From Planctomycetota bacterium (GTDB taxonomy: Bacteria > Planctomycetota > Phycisphaerae > UBA1845 > PWPN01), in assembly GCA_022711465.1 (NCBI GenBank), contig JAKLEZ010000008.1:124001-188000 (forward strand): 64,000 nucleotides of DNA. Reading direction: 5' to 3'. Each line of letters begins with the position of its first letter. Within the stretch, counting starts at the first letter, position 1. This document shows positions 1 through 10,600 of this stretch, piece after piece. The notes beneath the pieces are model-generated. The model had not been told where the DNA came from. It searched no databases and saw only the letters and a program-made list of their open reading frames with translations. A program made the translations under genes and the position numbers.

Positions 1-217
1 ACATCATCACCGGCTTCTTCGCCTGGATGACCTGCTTCTGAAACTGCTCCGTGCTCTTGACCTCCGCCATGTGGCTGCTGCTGCAGCCGGTCAGAACCGT
101 CAGAGCCATGAGACCGAAACCGGCGGCCGACGCCAAGCGCCGCCAGCCGGCCCTACCCGCCCGCCTGCGGTCATGCGATAGCACGGCAAAAGCGATTGCG
201 GACGTCTGACAGGTCAT
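1..217 (-). CDS. Thioredoxin-like lipoprotein, N-terminal part (cut by window edge)
   Basis: This is a partial gene whose 3' end lies beyond the left edge. The ATG at 217 is preceded by AAAGGAACA, a reasonable ribosome-binding site. The 72 visible residues start with a basic stretch (DRRRAGRAGWRR), then a hydrophobic segment ending in the lipobox LTGC (Cys45), so a lipoprotein signal is likely. The mature part (EVKSTEQFQKQVIQAKKPVMM) matches the first helix and second strand of thioredoxin domains, just before where the WCxxC motif would fall. The active site is outside the window, so the thioredoxin call rests on this short stretch alone. Two rhodanese lipoproteins lie upstream on the same strand, suggesting a shared thiol or sulfur role at the membrane surface. 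Confidence 0.62.
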   Translation of the reverse strand, partial: MTCQTSAIAFAVLSHDRRRAGRAGWRRLASAAGFGLMALTVLTGCSSSHMAEVKSTEQFQKQVIQAKKPVMM

Positions 218-365
218 TCGATTGTTCCTTTCAAGGCCCCCTCCCAATCAGTCCAGACTCACCAGAAAAGGACTCGCCCGCGCCGGCAAAGCCCCCCGGC
301 CGCCGCAACGCCCGGCCAGCCCAACATCAATGCCTCGACCCTGCGGCCGAACCTCAATCAGTGCC

Positions 366-905
366 TCATTCAACCGTGTAAAAAGACTCCCGATCCACCG
401 CCCGGGTCCAGATCAGGCCACAGTTCCTCCATCCAGGCTTGACCGCTTTCCCTGTCCCACAGTCGGAACAGTCATCCGCATACTCGCCGTCAAAACCGCC
501 CTCCATGTTCAGCACCTGCGTGAAACCCGCGGCCTTCAGGGCCTCGGCCGCCTTCGCCCCACGCTTGCCGTCGGCGCACATGGTCACGATCACGTCGTCC
601 GGCTTGTAGCACTTGATGGCTTCGTCAACAAAACGGGGATTGGGTTCGATGACCGGCCTGCGCTCTTGGGCGTCCCACTTGTGAGCCGCGAACACCAGCG
701 GAATGTTCCGGGCCATCGGCGCATGACCGACAAACACGTACTCCGCCGGCGTCCGAACGTCGAGGATATTCACCCGCCCCGGTGCGGCACGCCACATCTC
801 AAACGCCTGCCGGGGCGTAACCGACACGCCGGCCACACCCTGAGACGTTGAACACCCCGCCCACATCGTCAAAGCAAGTAAAACGACCAGTGCCAACCCG
901 CGCAT
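366..905 (-). CDS. Rhodanese-domain lipoprotein
   Basis: A 179-aa protein. The ATG at 905 is chosen because it follows an AGAGG site and opens a clean lipoprotein signal peptide with lipobox WAGC (Cys18); an in-frame GTG at 938 lacks such support. Residues about 28-135 form one rhodanese (sulfurtransferase) domain: NILDVRTPAEY, then VIVTMCADGKRG with the catalytic Cys100 in a six-residue CxxGxR active-site loop, and the closing LNMEGGFDGEY. About 30 further residues contain a Cys pair (DDCSDCG). The family transfers sulfane sulfur from thiosulfate or persulfides to thiol acceptors. The intact loop suggests activity; the acceptor is unknown. Confidence 0.85.
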   Translation of the reverse strand: MRGLALVVLLALTMWAGCSTSQGVAGVSVTPRQAFEMWRAAPGRVNILDVRTPAEYVFVGHAPMARNIPLVFAAHKWDAQERRPVIEPNPRFVDEAIKCYKPDDVIVTMCADGKRGAKAAEALKAAGFTQVLNMEGGFDGEYADDCSDCGTGKAVKPGWRNCGLIWTRAVDRESFYTVE

Positions 906-1217
906 CTGCCTCTTCTTCTTGATCTCTCCGCCGAACACGGGATCGCCCCTTCACGCCCCGACGGAGAAGGCGTGCCTGCTCACGGCGCATACCCAGTGCA
1001 TTTTGTACCCGACCACCACTCCGCGGTCAAGACCCAGCGTCGACCCACGCCATGGGGGCATGGGGGCACCGCCCAGTGGACGACTCTCGGGGCCAGATCG
1101 CTCCGCAACAAACCCACTGTCCACGGCCCGCCCGTCTCGATCACAGCGCTCCGGCCGCAAGCCCTGCGAGCAAGGCCCAGAGATCGTCGAAACCGCGCCC
1201 CGACCCCAGAACCGCCC
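906..1217. other. Intergenic region between two lipoprotein genes
   Basis: No open frame here shows recognisable protein features or a ribosome-binding site, and no hairpin followed by a T-run was seen. It probably holds the promoter of the 366-905 gene. Confidence 0.4.
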
Positions 1218-1835
1218 CTAGGACTTGTCCACCCGACCTGTTTCAATGGGCAGCTTCGCAGCAGCCCACTCCTCCCAGCCGCCCTTGAACAGGTAAAGAG
1301 TGTCCCAGGGGACCTGAACCATCTGCGTCAACGCTCGGCACAGCCCTGGACCGACCTCACAATCGTTGACTTGGCAGTACACGATCACCTTCTCCGCGCC
1401 GAGGATCCTCGGGAGCACGGCGTTGATGCGCGTTCCCACATGCCAATAGTCGCATTGAACCGCCCCCGGCACGTGGCCGGCCTCGAACGCCTCGTCGCTG
1501 CGCGCATCCACGAAGACGTATTGTCCGCTCTGGGTCTTCGGATCTGCGAACAGCCCCCGGACTTCGTCCAAGGTCACGACCTGATAGTCGGCCGGATCGT
1601 GGGCGGATCCCGCAGCCTTCTGGCCGCCCGCGGACGTCCGGCCACTCGGCGCCGACGCCGGCCCGCTCCCGCCGCGAGTCACCGATGTCGCATTCGGACC
1701 CGACGTCAACTCATCGTTGCGACCCAGATGGACCTGGTCCTTAACGCACCCCAGGTTGACACCGAGAGAAGGCATCAACGCGAACAGGACCAGACCCGCC
1801 ATCTTCACCGTCGTCGTAGGCGTCGTCTTTCTCAA
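1218..1835 (-). CDS. Second rhodanese-like lipoprotein
   Basis: A protein of about 205 aa. The start is uncertain. ATG at 1802 has a GGTG site but would give a signal peptide with no basic residue, while TTG at 1835 adds LRKTTPTTTVK and makes a normal n-region; an in-frame TTG at 1898 also exists. The hydrophobic segment ends in a lipobox-like NLGC. After a Gly/Ser/Ala-rich linker comes a rhodanese fold: YVFVDARSDEAFEAGHVPGA, then VIVYCQVNDCE with a candidate active-site Cys in a loop unlike the CxxGxR type, and FKGGWEEWAAAKLP at the end. The loop has two Cys five residues apart, as in rhodaneses with a CxxxxC loop. It may cooperate with the neighbouring rhodanese and thioredoxin-like lipoproteins. 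Confidence 0.78.
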   Translation of the reverse strand: MRKTTPTTTVKMAGLVLFALMPSLGVNLGCVKDQVHLGRNDELTSGPNATSVTRGGSGPASAPSGRTSAGGQKAAGSAHDPADYQVVTLDEVRGLFADPKTQSGQYVFVDARSDEAFEAGHVPGAVQCDYWHVGTRINAVLPRILGAEKVIVYCQVNDCEVGPGLCRALTQMVQVPWDTLYLFKGGWEEWAAAKLPIETGRVDKS

Positions 1836-2916
1836 TCCAATGTGTACCTCAGATGCTGTCGCCTCGGCGCCTTCGTCACGCCGCTGCGACAGCCACAAAC
1901 TCGCTCATCACGCGAACTCGGGCCAGAACGCGTTCACTCCTGTTGTGCTCGGCCGATCCCGACCGCGCCCAAGACCACAACCACCCTTGCAGCAGGAGGC
2001 TGCGACGCCCCCGGCTCTCCTCCAGCCCTTCCCGCCTCGCGGATCGCTTCCCGAACCTCGCCGCTGCGCCGGCAAACGGTACCGACCTTCCTCCATCAAT
2101 CCCCGGACAACCACGCCCGGCCAGGCCGCCAAGTTTCACCGGATTATTGTACCGCGACCACCAGCTGCGAACCATGCCCAAGGGTTTGCCCCGGTGTTCG
2201 CGGCACAACAACCCGCGTTCCACGAATCCGTCACCAGGTCGAACCGGAGCAGGTGATGCGCACCGCTTTCGCGGGCCACGGGTCGCTGCCCGTAGACACC
2301 ATCAGCACCACGAACACTGTGGCGGGCCCATCTCCACCTGGGCCACTGAGCCCGGTCAGATCACGCACGCATCAACCAAGCTACTCCCCGCAGGACGTCG
2401 CGGCTCCACCGGATCACTCACCCACTCCCCGGAAGGTCCTGGCGATACCCCGAAAAAGCGCGTGACTTCAGGGTCCCGTTTCGCGATAATGGATGGGGCC
2501 GGCCTTCACCGTCGAACCGGCTGCCCCTCGGTGTCTTGCGGGAGACCGAAGGACGTGCGGGAAGAAGCTCCTGGACCGGCGCCAGGCACGCCGCTCAGCT
2601 GAACCTGCGGCCACCGGCCCAGTGCCTCGCGTCGAGTATTCTCACAAGCCAGGCAGGCCTTCCTGCCCGCCGCCCAGGGCCCTCGCCTCGACATCTCCTG
2701 CGGCGGCAGCCACCGCCCGGATCCCCGGAGTTCGCCGGCCGCTCGAGTCCCATGGCCGGAGAACCACGGTCCGCCATGATCCCCAGGCCGGGCGAGCCGG
2801 ATCGTTCCGGGGACCCCATGGATGGAGCCGCAGCCTGAACCGACCGCACCGGCCGGCAGCGGTTGAGGGCCCCCAAGACCCTTGCCCGGTGTGGGCCTGC
2901 AGACAGGAGAAGACCC
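1836..2916. other. Long divergent intergenic region, about 1.1 kb
   Basis: It separates the minus-strand lipoprotein set from the plus-strand giant gene. Long open frames exist on both strands, as expected in GC-rich DNA, but none has a convincing start site, signal peptide or domain. It should contain promoters in both directions; none was identified with confidence. Confidence 0.4.
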
Positions 2917-5900
2917 ATGAGAACCCAACCACCCGCGTACGTCATCGGGATGCTGTTGGCCTGGTCGACCGGAACAGCTGGAGAGGTATTTGCAACTATA
3001 TGGAATCCCCAGTCGAGCGGCACGACGATGACCGAGCACGTCTACCGCACGGACGCCGACCACCGCAAGATCGTCTGGGCAGAACACGCCGGCTTCACCA
3101 TGGCCGTCGATGACGACGACGTCTACGACAACTGGACGAGCGCGGACGACGCCCCCCAGGTGCGCATGAGCCTGAGCGGAGATCTCAATCATCTCCGCAC
3201 CACGGACTTCGCCGTCACCGTCCGAACCAGACTCAGTGTTGACTACGGCACCCGATTTCACGCCGGACTGTGCATCGTGTTCGGCGCCAACGACCTGCTG
3301 GTCTTCGGACCGCACGGGGCCACCGACCTTCGCCTCCGGCAGCCCGGCGGCGTCGACCATACGGTCACGTTTTCCAGTCGCACCGCCTATCTCAAGATCA
3401 AACGCTCAGGAACGGTCTATGCCGCGTGGTACAGCTCGGACGGCGCCAACTGGACGCTCGCCACCACGACCACCGTCACCGCCACACCACTGCACATCGG
3501 CACCATTCTGAAGACCTGGTCCACCCCCCACAGCGAGACCGTCGGGTTCCAGTATTTCGACATCACCCACGTCGACAATGAGCCCGCCGGAGGCGTCTAC
3601 AGCGACAACGTGCGATACGGCGATACCGATGCCACCGCCGTTCACTTCGTGTACGACCTCTCCGGCATCGACATCATGCTCCGCATCTTCAAGCGCAAGG
3701 CGGCCGGCAATACCGCCAACCCCAACAACACCAAACTCTACGTGATTCACGGCTCGGATAAGACCGCGACCCTCCAATATGACTCCTGGCTGAACTACGA
3801 CCGGATCTGCGATGACCTCACCGGCACCGGGTTCACGTACAACCAGACCAACACCCTGGTGGTCGCTCCCAGGTTCCTGCGAACCGACCACCCCTACCCC
3901 GACCGCCTCGACTTCTCCTACCAGGAACTCAACGGCGAGGAAGACTGGATCCTGCTGGATGTCCACGAGAACTTCGTGCGCGAACGCTTTTCCGCCACCG
4001 CAGCCTCGACAGACAACAAGTTCTACATCGTCGGCCACTCGGGCGGCGGGCAATTCGTCGCCCGCTTCCTGATGGGACACGCCAACAAGCTCTACCGGGC
4101 CGCCCCTTCAAGTCCGGCCGGCACCGTCTACCCTACCACGAGCTACAACTGGCCGTATGGCACCCATCTGCCGTCGGACTTCCAGGGCAGCAACCCGCGG
4201 TTCACCGTGAGCCTGTCGGCGGCCTACGCTCTGCCCGTCGGCATGGTGATGGGCGAGAATGACAACATCATCGATCGTGGCGAGGAGCTGTCTTCAACCT
4301 CACCCCCCGACAGTGACCACTACGATCCGTTCATCCTCGCCTATTCACGCAAAGACGGCGCCATGAAATGGGCCCGCCAGATGCATCGCGCCAGCGGCGG
4401 AACGTCTCACGTCACCATCTATATCCGCCCCGACAGCGGGCACGGCTTCGCGGCCAACAAACGCGAGACGGCGCTGCTCTTTCTCTTCGGCACCGCGGCC
4501 GATCTCACAACCATCGACAACTGGCAGTACTCGTTCGAACTCGACGGACAGGACGCGGAAACAACCGTCAGCCCGGCGGATGTGTCGGGCAACGTGTTCC
4601 GCTACTTCAAGTTCAACCGCTTTCGCGTGCCTCCGGATATCGCCGACCGCCGCTACGAGTTCGTGCCCGGCTCCACGACCTGCTTCGTAAGCGATAAGAA
4701 CGGAATCGTCACCTCGACAAAGACCTTCTCCCTCACCCACAACGCGACGACACTGCGGCTGACCGTCGAGGGCGAAACCTACACTTCGCCCATGATCATC
4801 TACAACAAGCTGCGGCTCTACAGCCAGAGCGGCGACTACCTGCTCGAGGAGGCGCCGACCGCGACACCGACCTTCATCACCGAGCGGGTGGTGGGCCGCC
4901 ACCTTCATTTCTACGAATGCACCGGCCGGGATCCCACCGGCCCCCTGGCGGACCCCCTGCCTTGGAGCGCCATTCAACTCAACGCCGATCTCACTGTGAC
5001 AAACCCCGACACCGGCGCCGCGTTCGCCAGATCGACTATGCGGCGCTGGTACTACGACAACGTCAAGCACCTGCTCTACTTCACCGACACCGCCGGCAAT
5101 AAGGACGTGTTCCGAATCGGGGACTGGCGATGGGGGACAGACGCCGGTTCCCATCTGTTCGTCGCCGGGGCGAGAACCCGCGACGCACATAACGAACCGC
5201 GGGCCGAGATCCAATCCGACGCGATCTACAACCCTCGCTATTTCGAGGAGTGGGACGTGGCCGCCACCGACTTCGACGATGACAGCACCACGGACATCCT
5301 CGACAACTGCCCGGTCATCGCCAATGCCGAACAGACCGATTCCGACGGCGACGGCATCGGCGATCTGTGCGACCCGATCCCCATCCCGGCACCGACCGGC
5401 GTGGACGCCGATGACGGGACGTTCCGCGGCCATCTCTGGGTCTACTGGAACGCGGTGACCGGCGCCACCCATTACCGCGTCTACCGCAACACCAGCGACG
5501 ATCCGGACGGCGCGGTACCGGTCACCAACTGGCAGGTCGCCCGCGGCTTCCAGGACACAAACCTCATCCCCGCAAAGGATTACTGCTACTGGGTCGGAGC
5601 GGCCACCGATGCCACCGGCACGATCGTCAGCCCGCTCAGTGAGCCGAACTGGGGCTGGGCAAAAATCGTGCCGCCGCCTGACCTGACCGCTTCAGATGGA
5701 ACCTACACAACCAGGATCCGGGTCGACTGGGACACGACCGCGGGCGCCAGCTACTACCGCGTCTATCGCAACACCAGCAACGTCGCAAGCACGGCCGAGG
5801 CCCTGACCGGCTGGCAGACCGCCACGATCTACAGCGATACCAGCGCTCTGCCGGGAGTGACTTATTATTACTGGGTGTCGGCCGCTGTGAACCAGTCCGG

Positions 5901-7404
5901 TTGGCGGCCAAGCGATCTGCTCACATCCGTCGTCGGCCGGCGGGCTCTCGACTGCAACGGCAACACCGTGCCCGACCCGACCGACATCAGCGAAGGCACG
6001 AGCCAGGACTGCAACGAGAACGACGTGCCCGACGAGTGCGATCTGGCCGACGGCACGAGCCAGGACTGCAACGAGAACAGCATCCTCGATGAGTGCGACC
6101 TCAAGACTCACCCCGACTTCGGACCGCCGGCCCAGTACCCCGCAGGCGACGGGACCCACGCGGTCGTCACCGCCGATTTTGACGGCGACGGCGACGTCGA
6201 TGCGGTCACCGCCAACTACCTCGCGGACACCGTCTCGCTGCTGAAAAACGACGGCCACGGGGCGTTCGCCGCTCCGGTTGACTTCACCGTGGGCGATAGC
6301 CCGTATTCGGTGGCGGCCGCGGACTTCGACTGGGACAACGATGTCGACCTCGCAGTCGCCAACTTCGGCAGCGACAACGTCTCGATCCTGCTGAACGACG
6401 GCCACGGGGCGTTCGCGGCGGCGGTCAACTACCCCGTCTCCGACGGACCCTTCTTCGTATACGCCGGCGAGGTGACCCGCACCGGAGTCTCCGATCTGGT
6501 CGTGGCATGCGCCCTCGCGGACAAGGTCCACCTGCTGTTCTACCGCGGCGGAGGCGCTTTCCTCGACGGCGGCAGCCACACGGTCGGCAATTACCCCGTG
6601 GCCGCCGTCGCGACCGACCTGAACAACGACACCCACCCCGACCTGGCGGTGGCCAACTTCACCGCAAACACCGTCTCAATCCTGCGCAACGACGGCGGCG
6701 GCAGCTTCACCTCGATCGGCGTTTATCCGGTCGAGCGAAACCCTCGCGCTATCCTCGGCCGCGACTTCGACACCGACGGAGACAACGATCTGGCCGTGGC
6801 CACGGCCAACACCACCCACGTCTGGGTCATGTACAACAACGGCACCGGCGGCTTCCCAACGCTGTTCCCGTTCGTCGTCGGCACCAACCCCCAGGGTCTG
6901 GCCACCGCGGATCTCGATGCGGACGGCGATCTGGATCTCGTGGCCGCCAACCGAAGCACGGATGACGTCTCCGTCAAGCTCAATTATGGCAACGGCACAT
7001 TCATGTCCGTCCCTCACTTTCCCGCCGGGGACGGCGCCGTAGCGGTGGCCGCCGCCGATCTGAACGGAGACGCCATGCCGGACCTCGCTGTGGCAGACGT
7101 CGACGCCGACGCGGTCTCGGTACTCTTCAATACCACCGTCCTGCCCGCCGGGTGGGACCAGAACGGCAACAACATCCTCGACGGCTGCGAGATCCCCAGC
7201 GACTTCGACCGCGACGGGCACGTCGATCTCGACGACCTCGCGGCCTTGGTGGCATGCTTCACCGGACCCGAGATGCTTGTCCCCACCGCCTGCAAACCCA
7301 AGGACTTCGACCACGACGGCGACGTCGACCAATCCGACTTCGGGGTCTTCCAGCGTTGCTTCAGCGGCCCGATTGTGCCGGCTGACCCGAACTGCGTGAA
7401 ATGA
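2917..7404 (+). CDS. Secreted alpha/beta-hydrolase, beta-propeller and dockerin-like giant protein
   Basis: A 1,495-aa exported protein. The ATG at 2917 follows AGGAGA and opens a signal peptide (MRTQPPAYVIGMLLAWSTGTAG). Modules in order: a concanavalin-like/DUF1349-type domain (about 40-210); an alpha/beta hydrolase with nucleophile elbow GHSGGG (Ser375) and a candidate His in DSGHGF; two fibronectin-III-like domains (YYRVYRNTS in both) after a thrombospondin-3-like calcium motif (DSDGDGIGDLCD); three short Cys repeats (QDCNENDVPDECDL type); seven FG-GAP/VCBS repeats (DFDGDGDVDAVTANY type), enough for a seven-bladed propeller; and a C-terminal dockerin-like pair (DFDRDGHVDLDDL, DFDHDGDVDQSDF). 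A carbohydrate-esterase or lipase role is plausible, but the substrate cannot be read from the sequence. Confidence 0.85.
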   Translation: MRTQPPAYVIGMLLAWSTGTAGEVFATIWNPQSSGTTMTEHVYRTDADHRKIVWAEHAGFTMAVDDDDVYDNWTSADDAPQVRMSLSGDLNHLRTTDFAVTVRTRLSVDYGTRFHAGLCIVFGANDLLVFGPHGATDLRLRQPGGVDHTVTFSSRTAYLKIKRSGTVYAAWYSSDGANWTLATTTTVTATPLHIGTILKTWSTPHSETVGFQYFDITHVDNEPAGGVYSDNVRYGDTDATAVHFVYDLSGIDIMLRIFKRKAAGNTANPNNTKLYVIHGSDKTATLQYDSWLNYDRICDDLTGTGFTYNQTNTLVVAPRFLRTDHPYPDRLDFSYQELNGEEDWILLDVHENFVRERFSATAASTDNKFYIVGHSGGGQFVARFLMGHANKLYRAAPSSPAGTVYPTTSYNWPYGTHLPSDFQGSNPRFTVSLSAAYALPVGMVMGENDNIIDRGEELSSTSPPDSDHYDPFILAYSRKDGAMKWARQMHRASGGTSHVTIYIRPDSGHGFAANKRETALLFLFGTAADLTTIDNWQYSFELDGQDAETTVSPADVSGNVFRYFKFNRFRVPPDIADRRYEFVPGSTTCFVSDKNGIVTSTKTFSLTHNATTLRLTVEGETYTSPMIIYNKLRLYSQSGDYLLEEAPTATPTFITERVVGRHLHFYECTGRDPTGPLADPLPWSAIQLNADLTVTNPDTGAAFARSTMRRWYYDNVKHLLYFTDTAGNKDVFRIGDWRWGTDAGSHLFVAGARTRDAHNEPRAEIQSDAIYNPRYFEEWDVAATDFDDDSTTDILDNCPVIANAEQTDSDGDGIGDLCDPIPIPAPTGVDADDGTFRGHLWVYWNAVTGATHYRVYRNTSDDPDGAVPVTNWQVARGFQDTNLIPAKDYCYWVGAATDATGTIVSPLSEPNWGWAKIVPPPDLTASDGTYTTRIRVDWDTTAGASYYRVYRNTSNVASTAEALTGWQTATIYSDTSALPGVTYYYWVSAAVNQSGWRPSDLLTSVVGRRALDCNGNTVPDPTDISEGTSQDCNENDVPDECDLADGTSQDCNENSILDECDLKTHPDFGPPAQYPAGDGTHAVVTADFDGDGDVDAVTANYLADTVSLLKNDGHGAFAAPVDFTVGDSPYSVAAADFDWDNDVDLAVANFGSDNVSILLNDGHGAFAAAVNYPVSDGPFFVYAGEVTRTGVSDLVVACALADKVHLLFYRGGGAFLDGGSHTVGNYPVAAVATDLNNDTHPDLAVANFTANTVSILRNDGGGSFTSIGVYPVERNPRAILGRDFDTDGDNDLAVATANTTHVWVMYNNGTGGFPTLFPFVVGTNPQGLATADLDADGDLDLVAANRSTDDVSVKLNYGNGTFMSVPHFPAGDGAVAVAAADLNGDAMPDLAVADVDADAVSVLFNTTVLPAGWDQNGNNILDGCEIPSDFDRDGHVDLDDLAALVACFTGPEMLVPTACKPKDFDHDGDVDQSDFGVFQRCFSGPIVPADPNCVK

Positions 7405-7408
7405 ATAC

Positions 7409-7478
7409 CGATGCCTGCGGCCGAACCGGCGAGCAGACGATCCCGACGGGACCGGCGACAGGCGGGAACCAGGCATCG
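7409..7478. terminator. Possible structured convergent terminator region
   Basis: CGATGCCTG (7409-7417) and CAGGCATCG (7470-7478) are perfect inverted 9-bp arms 52 nt apart, just after the plus-strand stop and facing the minus-strand gene ending at 7641. There is no T-run, so termination is only a suggestion. Confidence 0.25.
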
Positions 7479-7640
7479 CCCTTCTGAACCGGACCTCTCG
7501 GCTTCGGACGCGATTCCCCCCCCGTCGGCCTCGCGGCCACATCGAGGCTCATCGACCGGAGAAACACCGCCTGCACTTGAGGCTTGCGCGGGCACCAGTC
7601 CCCACCGAGTGTCTCGCGCCCCCGCGCCCGCCCACGTCGA

Positions 7641-10600
7641 CTACCAGTCCCGCCACGGATCATACGAACGCGTCGCATTGTCGGACGTGTACACCTCGTA
7701 CGGATACGGATACGCTGAGACGGTGATGGACAGACCGCTGAAGTTTCTGCTGTAGGTCTGAAGCCTCTCGGCGATCCAGGCATCCGGGGGCTCGGTCTTG
7801 AGGTAGGTGTCCTCGGCGATCACGATGCTGACCTGGGAAATCGTGTTCACCGCCACGCGATTGCGCCCATCCCACCAGTCACCGGAATACTGGCCGTTGT
7901 CGCTGGGGTTGATCACCAGGTATCGAAAGTTGCCGGAAATGCCTGACCCGGCAAACCGGGCCACCACCTTGGCCTCGTAGTAGCCCGGTGCGTTCGGAGC
8001 CGGCCGCTGTCGCGATTCGAATGTGATAGGCAGGGTGGCAACGACATCCTGGAAGAACTCGACACGACATTCCTCGGGGAGTGGCACCCAGCCGAGTTGC
8101 TGTAATTCACCATCGAACTCGACGTAAGGCCGCGCGGTGATACCCACGACGGTACCCGGCTCGGTCCCGCGATTCACCTTGGCGGTGGCTGTGTTCGGGA
8201 TCCACTCGACGCCTGCGGAGCCTTCCACCACGGCCGTACCGCCCCGAACCAGGCGGCCTTGACGCGAGAAGCTGGGAAAAACCCACCGATAGGGCAGCCC
8301 CAGCGAGGCGAGGTCGACCGTAGACTGCATTATGAGGGTTTGTTCGCCGGTATCGACCGCGATTGACGCCTGCGAGGGCGACAGCGTTCCCGAGAACTGC
8401 AGGTAGGCGATGCATCGCTTGACCAGCAGCGTGCCCGGGACGGCCGCCTCAACCAGACCGATCGCGGGACCATCACTCCGAACCACGACTTCCGCCCGAC
8501 CGGACTTGTTCGTGACTTTCTCCAATGGTGCATCGAGCGTCAGGGCACCACGGAGCAGGCGAAAGGCGACCGGTACGCCCGCCACGCCGTTCCCGCTGGA
8601 ATCCTTCACCACGGCCCCCACAACACCGTGCGAGCCAGGCAATTGCTGGCCGGCGCCGCCGTAATTGACGAAGAGGTAGTCGCCGAGGTTCGCGTTGCCG
8701 ATCTGAACGGTACACTGACCTTCCTTCGTATCCTCCGTCACGAAGGCGACCACTGTGGCCAGTCCGTCGGCCGTGCCCGACAGCTGAACGGTAACCTGCC
8801 CGTTCGAGTCGGTCACAGCCGGATTCGCGCCGCTGAGCGAGCCCAGCGTCGTGTCGAACTGAACCTGCTTTCCGACAACGGGCGGTCCCGAAGGCGTGAT
8901 CTTGTCGCCCGGCTGCAGATAACGAAGCGTAGCCGTGACCTCAGACTGCTCCACTCCGTTCGCGGCAATCTTGTTGGGATCGGCTGACACGATGATGCCG
9001 TAGTTGACGAGATCGAGTGGTACGGCGTTTTCGCCGCAGGCGATCGTGGCCGTCACGTTCTGCGAGGCGATGAGGCCGCCGCTCGCATCAAGAGCCTCGG
9101 CCGTGAAATGCACCACCCCGTCGACCCGGAAACCACAGGCCTCCGTGGATCCGCCCGGCGCCAGCGTGAACGGCCCCGGAGCGTTCGCACTATCGGAGAC
9201 GACCCGAATGCTCGCCGTGCCGGGCGGAGACCGCGTGGCCTCAAACCGCACCCAGCCGAAACAGAGATCGACCGTGGCGCGGCCACACGCGAAGTCCTCC
9301 TCACTGGTCTGCTCGCCGACGATCTGCCCGGCGGCGTTCAGGGCCGTACTCCGGACCGAGACCGTCCCGGCCCAGACCTCCGCGCTCCACGTGCCCACGG
9401 CCGACAACCCCAGCTCCGCGGGCAAGGGCGGGTCGCGCAGCACGTCGGGATACACGAACTCGACCCGAATTCGTGAAACGGCGTTCGCGCCCGTGGCGGG
9501 GTAATCGATCAGGTACAGCGAGACCTTCGTCTTGCAGGTCTTGAGCACGATATCGTTGCGGCCGCCATGGACGGGGACGTCCTCCAGGCCCGTGCCAACC
9601 ACCTCGCCGGCGGCGTTCATGGCCTTGAGCGCGATCGTGGCCTCGCCCGACGGAAGCCTCAGGGTCTCCACGGTATCGGAAACCTCCATGGTGAAGCTGA
9701 GACTGAAATCGGGGCAGTCGGCGTAGGTCACGTCCACGTCAACCTGGACCGCGTCGCTGGGGATACTCGCCGCGTCGACGGTGAAAACGCCCCAGGCTGG
9801 CAGATAGAAGTCGCCGGGCGTGCCCGCTATTCTCGCCTGCGTGGAATGCCCAAGCGGGTCCTCGCTGACCCCGAGACCGGAGGCGATGGCGTTCTCGTAC
9901 GCCTGCACATCGGTCGTCGCAACAACGGCGTCGGTCATCCGCGAAAGCATGCCCAGGACAACACGCTGGCCGTCCGTACCCCGAAACGCGCCGTCCCATC
10001 CCAACGTGGACCCGGCTTCTCCTTCCGCAAGCTCGCTGGCCACCGGCCATGAATGGGGAGCGACAAAATAGACCAGCGCCCCCGGCGTCGCCTTCATCTT
10101 CTCCATCAGGCAGTCGTCCCGTATGTAGATGTCGCTCACGAAGCCGCCGCCTTCCTTGGGCGTCTGGCAGCGAATCAATCGCCCGCGGTCACGCTCGCCA
10201 AGCGTCTCGGCGAGCAGATCGGCACTGAGCACGTCGGTGTGCTTGCCAGGCCGGCAGCACTGAATGAAACGTCGCTGCACGCCACCAACCTCGGCAACAC
10301 AGCCTTGGGCAATCACGAACACCATGCCGTAGCCCGCCACATCCGTCAGCGAGATCGGTGTGAACCTGCGGTCGCCGGCACCCGCCCGACTGCGCACTTC
10401 GATCTCCGTCGGCTGCCAGCCATCAGTAATCAGAGCGTCCTGAAGCTGCTGAACGTAATCGTCGGTGCTCGGGTTGCTCACCGCGGCGGTGTTGATGATC
10501 AGCACGTTCCGTGTGGACGGTGTGACTTTCCCCGGACACTCGAAGCCCCCCGGGAGCATCCGGGCCGCCACCCGGCGAATGTCCTTGTCCGCGGTCGGCG

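Noticed and set aside
222..851. Long plus-strand frame opposite the rhodanese gene
   Set aside because: It is antisense to a well-supported gene and rich in Arg/Pro, as expected of GC-rich shadow frames.
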